NCBI GenBank assembly: GCA_902762435.1
Contig: CACWOH010000030.1
Span: 1-36,415, forward strand
Origin: an uncultured Bacteroidia bacterium
Lineage (GTDB): Bacteria > Bacteroidota > Bacteroidia > Bacteroidales > UBA932
Reading direction: 5' to 3'
DNA length: 36,415 nucleotides
The position numbers and the translations under genes are program-made. Positions 1 to 8,320 of the stretch are shown in pieces. Below the pieces are notes generated by a model, which had not been told where the DNA came from, ran no database searches, and worked only from the letters and a program-made list of their open reading frames with translations. How positions within the stretch are numbered: position 1 is the first letter of the stretch; each line of letters opens with the position of its first letter.

Positions 1-99
1 CTCCCCCGCAGCGGCAAGGACATCCGGATGACGGACACGGACGGCGAAGTCACGCTCCTCAAGTGGGACGGCGCCCGGTTCAGCGTCACCAAGCCATGA
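1..99 (+). CDS. 3' end of an unrecognised gene (partial)
   Basis: The first 32 codons of frame 1 are open and end in TGA at 97-99. The fragment is hydrophilic, ends in FSVTKP, and is too short to assign to a family. The same frame continues after the TGA for 30 more codons (100-189) to a TAG at 190-192. Of those codons 27 end in G or C, and they read like protein (VTKHIERK, TYKNRTIVFG). The true C-terminus may therefore lie at 192, with the TGA being a nonsense mutation or a sequence error. The next start codon, of the DUF418 gene, is 20 nt past the TAG, so the two genes may be cotranscribed. Confidence 0.5.
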   Translation, partial: LPRSGKDIRMTDTDGEVTLLKWDGARFSVTKP

Positions 100-212
100 C
101 CGACGGAAAAGATCGTCCTGAGCCGGGCCGTGACCAAGCACATCGAGCGCAAGATCCTGACGTACAAGAACCGGACGATCGTATTCGGTTAGAGGGAAAT
201 CCCCCAACGATT

Positions 213-1367
213 ATGTATAAGACCCGAAAACTGGAGAACACGCGCATCGAAGTGGCGGATGCCCTGCGGGGCATCGCCGTGGTAGGCATCATCCTCTACC
301 ACGCCGTCGAACACTTCAATCTCGGAACGGCGAGCCGCGCCTCGCTTTCCCTGTCCATCGACCCCACCGTATTCAACGTCCTGACCGTCCTCCTTTCGGG
401 CAAGATGTACGGCATCTTCGCCCTGCTGTTCGGCCTGAGCTTCTTCATCATGCGGGACAACCAGGAGCAGAAAGGGAAGGATTTCTCCCTCCGCTTCGCC
501 TGGCGTATGGTGCTGCTTTTCGGCTTCGGCATCCTGAACCTGGTGTTCTATGACGGCGACATCCTGACCTTCTATGCGCTGCTGGGCCTGCTGATGATCC
601 CGGCCGGCTACCTCAGCACGCCCGTCCTGTGGGCGCTGACCCTCTTCCTGCTGATCCAGCCGCTGGAGATCTACAGCCTGGTTTCCGGCTGGAAACCGGA
701 CATTTCGGCCATGGGAAAACACTATATGGCGCTGATGAGGGCCCACGCAACGGGGACCTTCTGGGAATCCATGGTCGCCAACATGCAGCACGGCTTCGCC
801 GCCTCAGCCCTCTGGTTCGTCGCCAAGGGGCGTATCACGCAGACGCTCGGCCTCTTCTACCTGGGCCTTCTCTTCGGCCGCCACCGGCTTTTCTACAACG
901 AAGGGAACCACCTGAAGGTCTGGCGCATCGTGCTGGCCGTCTCCACGGTCCTGGTGACCGTCGGCGTCATCTTCGGCGCCGCCGGGGACGGGGACGTGCA
1001 TTTCGGGGAACTGGACGCACTGCTCCACCCGCTCTTCAACCTGGCCATCCTCCTCTTCATCGTATCCGGCGTCACGCTGCTCTGGTATGCCTTCGCCGGT
1101 TTTCGGAAAGGCCTTTCACATATCTGTTTCTTCGGAAGGATGTCCCTGACGAACTACCTGCTTTCGTCCGTCCTGGGCACCTGCATCCTTTACGGATGGG
1201 GCCTCGGGATGTACAAGGTGCTGGGAACCACCTGGTCGCTGCTGCTCGGGGCCGCCATCGTGGTGCTGCAGATCGTGCTCCTCTACCAGTGGTCCAAGAA
1301 GCACAAGCGCGGCCCGCTGGAAACCCTCTGGCGCCGCCTGACCTGGCTCGGAAAGCCCTCGGCCTAA
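213..1367 (+). CDS. DUF418-type multi-pass membrane protein
   Basis: A 384-residue polytopic inner-membrane protein. The start at 213 is chosen because it puts the family-like opening (RIEVADALRG, then a hydrophobic helix GIAVVGIILYH) near the N-terminus; the upstream in-frame codons are low-complexity and look non-coding. Several further hydrophobic segments follow (MYGIFALLFGLSFF, LLFGFGILNLVFY, FYALLGLLMIPAGY), with a C-terminal block (SLTNYLLSSVLGTCILYGWGLG) characteristic of DUF418 proteins. The family is thought to be transport-related, but no substrate is established and nothing here reveals one. The gene's stop overlaps the stop of the convergent DUF1460 gene. Family assignment is fairly secure; function is unknown. 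Confidence 0.85.
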   Translation: MYKTRKLENTRIEVADALRGIAVVGIILYHAVEHFNLGTASRASLSLSIDPTVFNVLTVLLSGKMYGIFALLFGLSFFIMRDNQEQKGKDFSLRFAWRMVLLFGFGILNLVFYDGDILTFYALLGLLMIPAGYLSTPVLWALTLFLLIQPLEIYSLVSGWKPDISAMGKHYMALMRAHATGTFWESMVANMQHGFAASALWFVAKGRITQTLGLFYLGLLFGRHRLFYNEGNHLKVWRIVLAVSTVLVTVGVIFGAAGDGDVHFGELDALLHPLFNLAILLFIVSGVTLLWYAFAGFRKGLSHICFFGRMSLTNYLLSSVLGTCILYGWGLGMYKVLGTTWSLLLGAAIVVLQIVLLYQWSKKHKRGPLETLWRRLTWLGKPSA

Positions 1368-2275
1368 TCGTCGTTCACGCGCAGCACGGTGACGCCCAGG
1401 ATGCGCCGGTTGGCCTGCAGGTAGGCCTCCAGCGTCCGGGGTTCCACAATGACCCGGCCGGCGGCCGAGGAGGCGTGGATGAAGCCGAGGCGGTCGCCGG
1501 GCTTCTCGCGGTACGCGATTACGACGTGCGAATAGTCCAGCCCCTCGATGGAGGTGGCGAAACAAAGGATATCTCCGCTGCGGATTCCGTCTTCCGCGGC
1601 GGAGAGTTTTTCTTTCGGGATATAATGGCGCGCACAGGCGTCCAGGCGCTCCTCCACAGCACGGATGCGGCGGAGGTTCTCCTTCGCTTCCGGCGAATCT
1701 CCGGCCAGGGGCGCATAGCTGCCCGGATGCTCCGACATATAACGGATCGGGCGCGGGTCGCGAACGCCGCCGAGGCTCTCGGTAAGATCCCGGAACAGAC
1801 CGTTTTCCACGCCCCTTGAAATCCACTCCGAAGTGTAGTGCAGCCGGGAGGGATATCCGTCCGGCACGCCGTCGCGGTAGCGGGAAAGGGCCACCTGCGC
1901 GGCCAGGTCCTCGAAGGTGGCGTCCGCGCCGAAGCGCTGCGCCGTCCGGACCAGGCCGAGGCAGTTCTCCGCAAAGAGGATGCAGTCAGTCTTGGTCAGG
2001 AAGATGCGCAGGCGCTCTTCCCGGCCCTCCTGCGTGCCGGACACGTAAGGCTGGCCCAGCATCTTCCGGGCGGCGCGGACCATCAGCTGCGGGCCGTCTT
2101 CGCGGTCCGCGGCGGCCGCAAGCTCTTCCAGGACGATCTTGCCCAGGGCGATGTCCTCGGCCCCCGACACATAAGGAACCGTCCCCGCGGACTGTGCGTG
2201 CAGCAGCGGGGCGGTCAGGAGCGCCAGGCCGAGCGCCAGGGCGCGGAGGCTATTTCCGGAGGATGCGGCGGACAT
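1364..2275 (-). CDS. Exported DUF1460 (NlpC/P60-like) cysteine peptidase or amidase
   Basis: A 303-residue protein with an N-terminal signal peptide (hydrophobic core ALALGLALL, then HAQSAG). The DUF1460 signature is visible: a catalytic Cys near residue 98 in KTDCILFAENCL, and a later His in DYSHVVIAYRE. Known DUF1460 proteins are papain-like enzymes that cleave peptidoglycan-derived or related amide bonds, so a periplasmic role is likely. The ATG at 2275 is preferred because it begins the signal peptide. It lies 26 nt inside the 3' end of the upstream esterase gene, suggesting translational coupling. It is the last gene of a three-gene leftward operon of exported proteins. Confidence 0.85.
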   Translation of the reverse strand: MSAASSGNSLRALALGLALLTAPLLHAQSAGTVPYVSGAEDIALGKIVLEELAAAADREDGPQLMVRAARKMLGQPYVSGTQEGREERLRIFLTKTDCILFAENCLGLVRTAQRFGADATFEDLAAQVALSRYRDGVPDGYPSRLHYTSEWISRGVENGLFRDLTESLGGVRDPRPIRYMSEHPGSYAPLAGDSPEAKENLRRIRAVEERLDACARHYIPKEKLSAAEDGIRSGDILCFATSIEGLDYSHVVIAYREKPGDRLGFIHASSAAGRVIVEPRTLEAYLQANRRILGVTVLRVNDD

Positions 2276-3047
2276 TGTCCTTGAGAAGCTGCACGGCAGG
2301 GTCAGCCATATTGCCGTGGTTGAAGCCCTGCAGTTCGTAGAGGGTGGCGTCGGGATGGCCGACCATCTGGAACAGGCGCCAGAAATAGGCGGTTTCCTCG
2401 TAACGGCCGTACAGCTCGAGGTTCCGGTCGCCGGAGATGATGACGATGGGCGGGGCGTCGGCACGGACATACGCGAGCGGGGCATATTCGTCAATCAGCG
2501 GCTGGAAAGGCGTCATCCCGATGGTCTGGCGGTGGGAGTAATGCGTCAGCACCTGCCCGCTGAACGGGATCAGGCCCGCCACGCGGTCGGCATCGACGCC
2601 GTATTTCGCCAGCCAGCGTTTGTCCAGGCCCACCATATCGATCAAGGTGGCACCGGCAGAGTGCCCGGAAAGGAAAATCTTCTCCGGGGAGCCGCCGTAG
2701 CGTGAGACGTTCTCGAAGGCCCAGGCCACGGCCGCCGCGGCGTCGTCGAAACAGTCGGCGATGGTCCCCTTCGGGATCAGCCGGTAGCCGGCGGAAACGA
2801 CCACGAAACCGCTCTCCTTGAGGTCGCGCGGCAAGGAAGTCTTGTCTCCGCTGGTCAGGCCGCCGCCGTGAAACCAGACCACCACGGGCAGGTCCTTCGC
2901 GCCTTCCGGCGCATAGACGTCCAGTTTGCAGCGCTCCACCCGGTAGGCGTCGTCCGAGGCGCTCACGAAGGGAATGTCCCGGGCCACCTGGGCCAGCGCC
3001 GTGCAGGCGCAGAGCACCAGCACGACGATGCAGGAAAAGCGTTTCAT
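2250..3047 (-). CDS. Exported alpha/beta-hydrolase (esterase-like)
   Basis: A 265-residue protein. The signal peptide (MKRFSCIVVLVLCACTALAQ) fixes the start at 3047. The mature part has the oxyanion motif HGGG (residues 60-63), the nucleophile elbow GHSAG (Ser130) and a late His in GFNHGN, so it is a probable active serine esterase of the hormone-sensitive-lipase/BD-FAE type. The natural substrate is not evident; carbohydrate O-acyl esters are plausible for an exported Bacteroidota enzyme. It starts 4 nt after the upstream lipoprotein's stop and overlaps the downstream DUF1460 gene by 26 nt, so the three are likely one transcript. Confidence 0.88.
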   Translation of the reverse strand: MKRFSCIVVLVLCACTALAQVARDIPFVSASDDAYRVERCKLDVYAPEGAKDLPVVVWFHGGGLTSGDKTSLPRDLKESGFVVVSAGYRLIPKGTIADCFDDAAAAVAWAFENVSRYGGSPEKIFLSGHSAGATLIDMVGLDKRWLAKYGVDADRVAGLIPFSGQVLTHYSHRQTIGMTPFQPLIDEYAPLAYVRADAPPIVIISGDRNLELYGRYEETAYFWRLFQMVGHPDATLYELQGFNHGNMADPAVQLLKDNVRRILRK

Positions 3048-3051
3048 GGCG

Positions 3052-3426
3052 CTATTCTCCCAGGTTCTTGAAGAAACCGCCGATCTCATCGAGCAGGCCG
3101 GGAAGTTCCTCGCCGATCTCCTGGATGGTGGCCGAGACGCTGTCCACACCCGCTTTCACGGCCGCCGTGGCGTACCGTCCGGTCGCGGAACGGAAGCGCT
3201 TGATCTCATCCTGGGTAAGCGAACCTTTCTTCTGCTTGTACTCCTGGTAGATCTTCTCGAATTTCTGGTTGGCCTTATCCCACTGGTCCTGCGAATAGGA
3301 ACTGCCGTTCTTTTCGACGGTGGCGGCCAGGGCCTCCATCCGGCCGGGGATGCTGAACATGTCGCAGGAAGTGGCGAGCAGCAACGCGCACAGCGCCACA
3401 AGCGTCAATGCAAGGATTCTTTTCAT
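3052..3426 (-). CDS. Small lipoprotein of unknown function
   Basis: A 124-residue protein beginning with a lipoprotein signal peptide (MKRILALTLVALCALLLATSC, lipidated Cys at residue 21). The rest is charged and probably helical (QKFEKIYQEYKQKKG), ending in an amphipathic segment (GLLDEIGGFFKNLGE). It resembles the small DUF6565-type lipoproteins of Bacteroidota, but I hold that match loosely. An ATG two codons upstream (3432) is an alternative start. A TATCTTTG -7 element lies at 3450-3443 on this strand. It is the first gene of the operon with the esterase and DUF1460 peptidase, pointing to an envelope role. Confidence 0.75.
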   Translation of the reverse strand: MKRILALTLVALCALLLATSCDMFSIPGRMEALAATVEKNGSSYSQDQWDKANQKFEKIYQEYKQKKGSLTQDEIKRFRSATGRYATAAVKAGVDSVSATIQEIGEELPGLLDEIGGFFKNLGE

Positions 3427-3436
3427 ACGCATATTG

Positions 3437-3467
3437 TTTGTACAAAGATAACAATTTTGTATATTTG
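3437..3467 (+). promoter_or_regulatory. Bacteroidota-type promoter for the 606-residue gene
   Basis: TTTG at 3437-3440, a 19-nt spacer and TATATTTG at 3460-3467 match the Bacteroidota housekeeping promoter pattern. The start codon it serves (3547) is 79 nt downstream. The opposing -7 element of the lipoprotein operon sits inside the spacer. Confidence 0.75.
3443..3450 (-). promoter_or_regulatory. -7 element for the lipoprotein/esterase/DUF1460 operon
   Basis: Read on the minus strand this is TATCTTTG, matching TAnnTTTG. It ends 10 nt before the ATG at 3432 and 16 nt before the ATG at 3426. I did not find a clear TTTG -33 element at the usual distance. Confidence 0.55.
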
Positions 3468-3546
3468 TCTGTTGAGGCTGCATAGAAAGTTCCTATTCTT
3501 ACCTTTTTGGTGATCTTACTTTCCGCAGTCTCTTTTTTTATCGACC

Positions 3547-5367
3547 ATGGATCCGATTCTCATACAGTTCTTCAAGGCCGCCGTTCCCGGCGCCCCGGCC
3601 GCGGCCGACCCCGCCAAGTTGCAGGCGGATGCGTTCAAATGCGGTTTCATCATCCATCCCGACCTGCTCAACACGGACCTGGAGGCGTTCATCGCCCGCC
3701 AGACGGCCAACCCGAACGCCACTTTCTACAAGCGCTGGGAGGACATGATGTCCAAGGACCGGATCGCCCTGCTGCTGGACCAGATCACCCACTATGCCTC
3801 CACGTACGGATCCGGCTACACGCAGCCGGGCAACGGGTACGTGCCCAACGACGGCGCCGAGGCGCCGGATTTCCGGGAATTGACCCTGATCGCACCCGTC
3901 AGCGAGGAAGAACTCTACGGGCGCTGCCTGAAACTGATCCGGAGCGGAGCGGCGCTCAAGGGCGAGACCGTGAAGGCCCTCTGCGGCGCCGTCACCGATT
4001 ATCTCGCCGGCCATCCGGACGAAGCGTTCGACATCGACTCCGTGCGCAACCGGGAGGCCCTCAGCATCCTCTGCAAAGCACTGGGCCGCCGGCCTTCCGC
4101 GCCCGTGGAACTGCTGCGCTACATCGTCTATGAAGCCACCGGGCAGACCCTGCTCATCCAGTCCGCGGACATGCTGGCCCTGGTCCGCGGGAATGCGGAA
4201 AAATTCGATTTCCGCCAGCTCTCGCAGGCAGAGCTGGATGCGCTCGCGAGCATCTTCTACCGGTTCAAGAACCTGCTGCTCGCCTTCCGCACGCAAGAGG
4301 ACTACGACCGGACACGCCGCGCTTTCGTGCAGAAGCCCTCGTGCAACCGGGCGGTGGTCAACCGCATCCGGCGCGCCGCCCCCCGGCTGCACGTCCCGAT
4401 GCGGAAAGGCTTCTGGGAAACGCTCCTCTCCGCTTCTGTGAGCGAGGAAGAACTGCGCGCCCGGCTCGGCGGCGTGTCCGCCTTCAAGCTGGTCACCCTG
4501 CTGCAGACCATCCGTGAGCGCCTGCTCACGAACCCCGGCGAGCCGGTGATGTACCTGGTCCGCAACGGCAGCGTATGGCTGCAGGACGCCCCGCAGCGGG
4601 AAGACCGCCGGGAATACCTGGAGATGCTGGAACGCGTGCTGCACGGGCGTCTCGTGGAAATCCTGTCCGCCAAGGCGTGCTCCGTGCGCTTCCCGGAGCA
4701 GCTGACCCTCGCCTGCCCCGCCTCGGAAAAGGCCTTCGTGGGCAACTTCCCCTTCGGCTCCTGCTACGCGATGAGCGACCACAATTTCTTCGGCATCTAC
4801 TGGCGGCAGGAGTGGGGCTGCCACGACTTCGACATCAGTTTCGTGGACTGGAGCGGCGCCAAGACCGGCTGGAACGCCGCCTACAACACCGGGCAGACCT
4901 TCTACTCCGGCGACATGACCGACGCGGACCCCGAGGCCAGCGAACTGATGTACTGCCGGGAGGGCTGCCCGGACGGCACCGTTTACTGCAGCCGCTTCAA
5001 CGGTCGGGAAGGCAGCCGCTTCCGCTTCTTCTTCGGGCGGCAGGACATCGCGGACGTCACGCTGAACTATATGGTGGACCCGAACGCCAAGGTGGTGGAC
5101 GAGGAACTGGTTTCCGACCGGCGCGAGAAGATGCTCGCCGTGGTCAGCGGGGGCTGGATCTTCCTGATGGACCTGGCCACCGGCCGGGGCCGCGTGTCGT
5201 CCGGCAGGGACGCCGGGCGCAAGGAGGCCGTCATCGCGCGCAAGGCACGCTGCTTCCTCTCCCTGCGGGAGCTGCTGCTGGAGGCCGGTTTCACGGAAAC
5301 GGCGGAGAATCCGCAGCTGGACCTGACGGATCTGAAGAAGGATACCCTGCTCGGGCTTTTCGCCTGA
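3547..5367 (+). CDS. Large protein of unknown function with a possible TerD-like C-terminal domain
   Basis: A 606-residue cytoplasmic-looking protein with no signal peptide and no membrane segment. I do not recognise the family with certainty. Residues 1-380 look helical and include a motif-like stretch at 188-206 (ELLRYIVYEATGQTLLI). Residues about 404-500 contain an acidic, aromatic pattern (DFDISFVDWSG, then YSGDMTDADPEASELMY) reminiscent of TerD-type calcium-binding domains and of the large MXAN_6230/SCO0854-like family, where D-x-D-x-S and SGD-x-T motifs occur. That resemblance is by eye. A full promoter lies 79 nt upstream. The gene stands alone and converges on the receiver/PPDK_N gene with only 4 nt between stops. 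Confidence 0.7.
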   Translation: MDPILIQFFKAAVPGAPAAADPAKLQADAFKCGFIIHPDLLNTDLEAFIARQTANPNATFYKRWEDMMSKDRIALLLDQITHYASTYGSGYTQPGNGYVPNDGAEAPDFRELTLIAPVSEEELYGRCLKLIRSGAALKGETVKALCGAVTDYLAGHPDEAFDIDSVRNREALSILCKALGRRPSAPVELLRYIVYEATGQTLLIQSADMLALVRGNAEKFDFRQLSQAELDALASIFYRFKNLLLAFRTQEDYDRTRRAFVQKPSCNRAVVNRIRRAAPRLHVPMRKGFWETLLSASVSEEELRARLGGVSAFKLVTLLQTIRERLLTNPGEPVMYLVRNGSVWLQDAPQREDRREYLEMLERVLHGRLVEILSAKACSVRFPEQLTLACPASEKAFVGNFPFGSCYAMSDHNFFGIYWRQEWGCHDFDISFVDWSGAKTGWNAAYNTGQTFYSGDMTDADPEASELMYCREGCPDGTVYCSRFNGREGSRFRFFFGRQDIADVTLNYMVDPNAKVVDEELVSDRREKMLAVVSGGWIFLMDLATGRGRVSSGRDAGRKEAVIARKARCFLSLRELLLEAGFTETAENPQLDLTDLKKDTLLGLFA

Positions 5368-5371
5368 ACCC

Positions 5372-8314
5372 TTACTTGATCAGGGCTTTCCCGGTGCGGC
5401 CGTCGATGCAGATCTGCAGCTCTTCCGGGAAACGCACCAGGCGCAGGAACTGCGTCTCGAACTCGGCGGGCATCGCGTCCAGCCGGGCCGCGTCGAAGCA
5501 CTCCCCCGCACGTGCGAAGGGATTCACGTTCACATACCCGGCGTTGAAGGAGGTCATGTTCTGGAAGAAATGCGTGCCCTGGCTGGGGTCCACCCGGAAA
5601 TGGTCCAGGCAGCACTCCACGATGGCGCGGGCCTCGGAAATGTCGCTCCACTGCACCGGTACGCCCAGCGTGGGGATACTGGAACCCCAGCGTCCGTACC
5701 CCACGAGAACATAATTACGGCCTTCGGCGCGCATCCGGTTGTTGAGTTCCCGGAGTTCGGCGGCCATCTGTCGCGTCTTCAGCGTATCGAAGCCCGACTC
5801 GCGCAGATACACGAAATCGCGCACCCCCTTGATCCAGCCCGGACCGATGGCGCTGCCGGAGGAGACGATGGCGCCGTCCGTATCCACGCCGCTCCAGTCC
5901 ACCTCGGCGCCCAGCCCGTCCGACGAGATGGGGCGCACCTGCAGGACATTGAAGATGGCGGGGCTGTCGGGACCGACGTCCAGGTTGGCCGCGAACTCAA
6001 TCTCCACGCCGCAGCGGACCTCCCGCTGCATGATGCCCAGCAGTTCATTCAGGATGTCCGCGAGCGGGAAGGTGTTGTATTTGAGGATATGGGCGAAGGT
6101 GACGAACTTCGGGCCCTGCGGGACCGGGGAATCCACCATCCGCATGTTCTCGTAGTCATAGGTGGAGACCACCTTGCCGAAAGTACGGAAAGACCCGCAG
6201 TCCGTGATCGGGATGCGTTCCAGGTTGATGGCGTCGTCCACCGATGTCTTGAACTTGTCCGGCTGGAGGTCCAGGGCGAACATCGCCTGCTGCGTCTCGC
6301 TCATCACCAACTCGGGCGTGGAGGTCTGCAGGACGTTGCGCGGATACTTCGGCGAGAAGCGCAGCACCTGGTCGCCGTCCACGACGGCCTTGCCCAGGCC
6401 GAAGGCGATCTTGGCCACGCCGTCTTCCGGCTTCTCGTAACCCAGCGGGTAGAAGTTTACCGAACGGGCCACGCCGGAGAAGGTCGGGAAGAAATACCCC
6501 CGGTCCTCGCTGCCGCAGATCTCCTGCAGGACGATGGACATCTTCTCCTCCGAGAGCACGTTGGCCGTGGCCGTGATGTACCCCCTGGAGGAGGCGAAAT
6601 ACACGGAGGCATAGACACTCTTGATGGCCTTGGACAGCAGGCGGAGCTGCTGGTCCTCGTTCTCCGTGTGCGGGATCATATAGGTTGAATACACACCCGC
6701 AAACGGCTGGTAATAAGAATCTTCCAGTTTTGATGACGAGCGCACCGCAAGGGGCTTCCGCACATTGCGGATGAACACGCGCAGGCCTTCGGTCAGCTCC
6801 TGCGGGAGCGTGGACGCCACGAATTCCGAAAGGATCTCGGCGTCCGACAGGTCCGAGTTGATCACGAACTTCAGACCGTTTTCCTGGATGAAGCGGTCGA
6901 AGTATTCGGTGGAGATCACGAGCGTGCGGGGCACCAGCACGCGCACGTCCTCCCAGTGGTCGTACAGGTCGTACTTCTGGAGGATGTGATTCAGGAAGGC
7001 CAGGCCGCGTGCCTTGCCGCCCATCGAGCCCGATCCGATGCGGGCGAACCAGATGGCGTCGTTGTAGGAGACGGGGTCGAAACTCGCCACCACGCCAAGC
7101 CCCTGGCTGATGCGGTAGTCGCGGATCATCCGCAGGTTCATCTCGCGCACCTCGGCCACGTCTTCTTCCGCGTGGATGTGGATCGGCCGGAAAAGGTCGC
7201 CGATCGAGAAGATTCCGCGACCGTAGAACCAGCGGGAGATGTAGTTCTTGTTCACCAGTTCGCGCAGGGCGCTGTCGGACATCCGGGCCATTACCTGTTC
7301 GAACTCGTACAGGTTGCGCGCCCGGGCGGTCACGCGTCCCGTCCGGGGATTGGTCACGATGAAGTCGCCGAAACCGAACTCGCGGCCGATGTATTCCGAG
7401 AGCTCCTGCGTGAGGGTCTTGGAGCGCTTGTGCACGAAACCTACCCCCAGCTGCGCGGCCACGGCGCGCATGCTCTCCTGCGAAGACTGCATCAGGAAGG
7501 GCATCGTCGGGTCTTCCTTCCGCACGAGGCGGCACAGGTCCACGCCGGCGTCGCTCTTCTCCGTCTCCGGCTTGTCGCCCCGGTGCAGGACGAAGCCGAT
7601 GTCGGAGATGATGCCCAGGATGTTGTAGCGGTACTTCCGGTAATACTCGAGGGCCTCGTCGTAGCACGTGGCCATCAGGATCTTGGGGCGCGCGCGCTTG
7701 CGGAGGAACTGCTGTTCCTCGTTGAGCGCGTCACGCACCGCCTCGCTGTTCTGCTGGAGCACCAGCTTGTACAGCAGGGGCAGGTAGGTTGAATAATAGC
7801 GCACGGAATCTTCCACCAAAAGGATGACGCGGGACCCCATCTCGAGGCAGTCATGCTCCGCGTTGAGTTTGTCCTCGAGCAGCTTGATGATGGCGATGAG
7901 CACGTCGGTGCTGTTGTTCCAGCAGAAGACGTAGTCGATGCCCTCGTGGTCGTGGTCCGAAATCTTCTGATAGATCTCCCGGGAGAAGGCGCTCAGCAGG
8001 ACAATCGGCGTGTCGGGCACCATCTGCTTGACCTGCCTGGCGAATCCGAACACATCCAGTTTCCCGACGTTGTACATCGTGATGATGAGGTCGAACCCTT
8101 CGTCCTTGCCGAGGATCTCGATGGCTTCCAGGGTGGACTCGGCCCGCACGATGGAGGGCGGGTTGCTCAGGTTGAGCTCGGCGTACTCCTGGGTGATCTG
8201 GGCCTCGATGTGGCCGTCCTCCTCGAGGGAGAAGCTGTCATAGTTGTTACAAACCAGGAGGATTCGGCGAATCCTCCTGGCCATCAATTTGGTATAATCC
8301 GTGTTGTTGCTCAT
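5372..8314 (-). CDS. Two receiver-like domains fused to a PEP-synthase-type ATP-grasp domain
   Basis: A 980-residue protein. Residues about 17-150 form a degenerate receiver-like domain: the expected acidic pocket is replaced (NNYDS, IITMYN). Residues about 162-310 form a second receiver with the pocket kept (E168/D169, probable phospho-acceptor D238 in SDIGF, K296). From about 427 (GSGSMGGKARGLAFL) to about 810 it resembles the PPDK_N nucleotide-binding domain of PEP synthase. The swivelling phospho-histidine domain and the TIM barrel of PEP synthase are not apparent, so true PEP synthesis is unlikely despite common annotation. It starts 6 nt after the gdhA stop and is surely cotranscribed. 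A nitrogen/carbon-linked regulatory kinase or sensor is an inference. Confidence 0.85.
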   Translation of the reverse strand: MSNNTDYTKLMARRIRRILLVCNNYDSFSLEEDGHIEAQITQEYAELNLSNPPSIVRAESTLEAIEILGKDEGFDLIITMYNVGKLDVFGFARQVKQMVPDTPIVLLSAFSREIYQKISDHDHEGIDYVFCWNNSTDVLIAIIKLLEDKLNAEHDCLEMGSRVILLVEDSVRYYSTYLPLLYKLVLQQNSEAVRDALNEEQQFLRKRARPKILMATCYDEALEYYRKYRYNILGIISDIGFVLHRGDKPETEKSDAGVDLCRLVRKEDPTMPFLMQSSQESMRAVAAQLGVGFVHKRSKTLTQELSEYIGREFGFGDFIVTNPRTGRVTARARNLYEFEQVMARMSDSALRELVNKNYISRWFYGRGIFSIGDLFRPIHIHAEEDVAEVREMNLRMIRDYRISQGLGVVASFDPVSYNDAIWFARIGSGSMGGKARGLAFLNHILQKYDLYDHWEDVRVLVPRTLVISTEYFDRFIQENGLKFVINSDLSDAEILSEFVASTLPQELTEGLRVFIRNVRKPLAVRSSSKLEDSYYQPFAGVYSTYMIPHTENEDQQLRLLSKAIKSVYASVYFASSRGYITATANVLSEEKMSIVLQEICGSEDRGYFFPTFSGVARSVNFYPLGYEKPEDGVAKIAFGLGKAVVDGDQVLRFSPKYPRNVLQTSTPELVMSETQQAMFALDLQPDKFKTSVDDAINLERIPITDCGSFRTFGKVVSTYDYENMRMVDSPVPQGPKFVTFAHILKYNTFPLADILNELLGIMQREVRCGVEIEFAANLDVGPDSPAIFNVLQVRPISSDGLGAEVDWSGVDTDGAIVSSGSAIGPGWIKGVRDFVYLRESGFDTLKTRQMAAELRELNNRMRAEGRNYVLVGYGRWGSSIPTLGVPVQWSDISEARAIVECCLDHFRVDPSQGTHFFQNMTSFNAGYVNVNPFARAGECFDAARLDAMPAEFETQFLRLVRFPEELQICIDGRTGKALIK

Positions 8315-8320
8315 ACAGTC

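Noticed and set aside
63-212. 50-codon N-terminal extension of the DUF418 frame
   Set aside because: It is Arg/Asp/Pro-rich with no family similarity, and another frame through 100-192 shows the coding bias.
5372-8314. Annotation as phosphoenolpyruvate synthase
   Set aside because: Only the nucleotide-binding PPDK_N part is seen; the phospho-histidine and PEP-binding domains are not apparent and receiver domains occupy the N-terminus.
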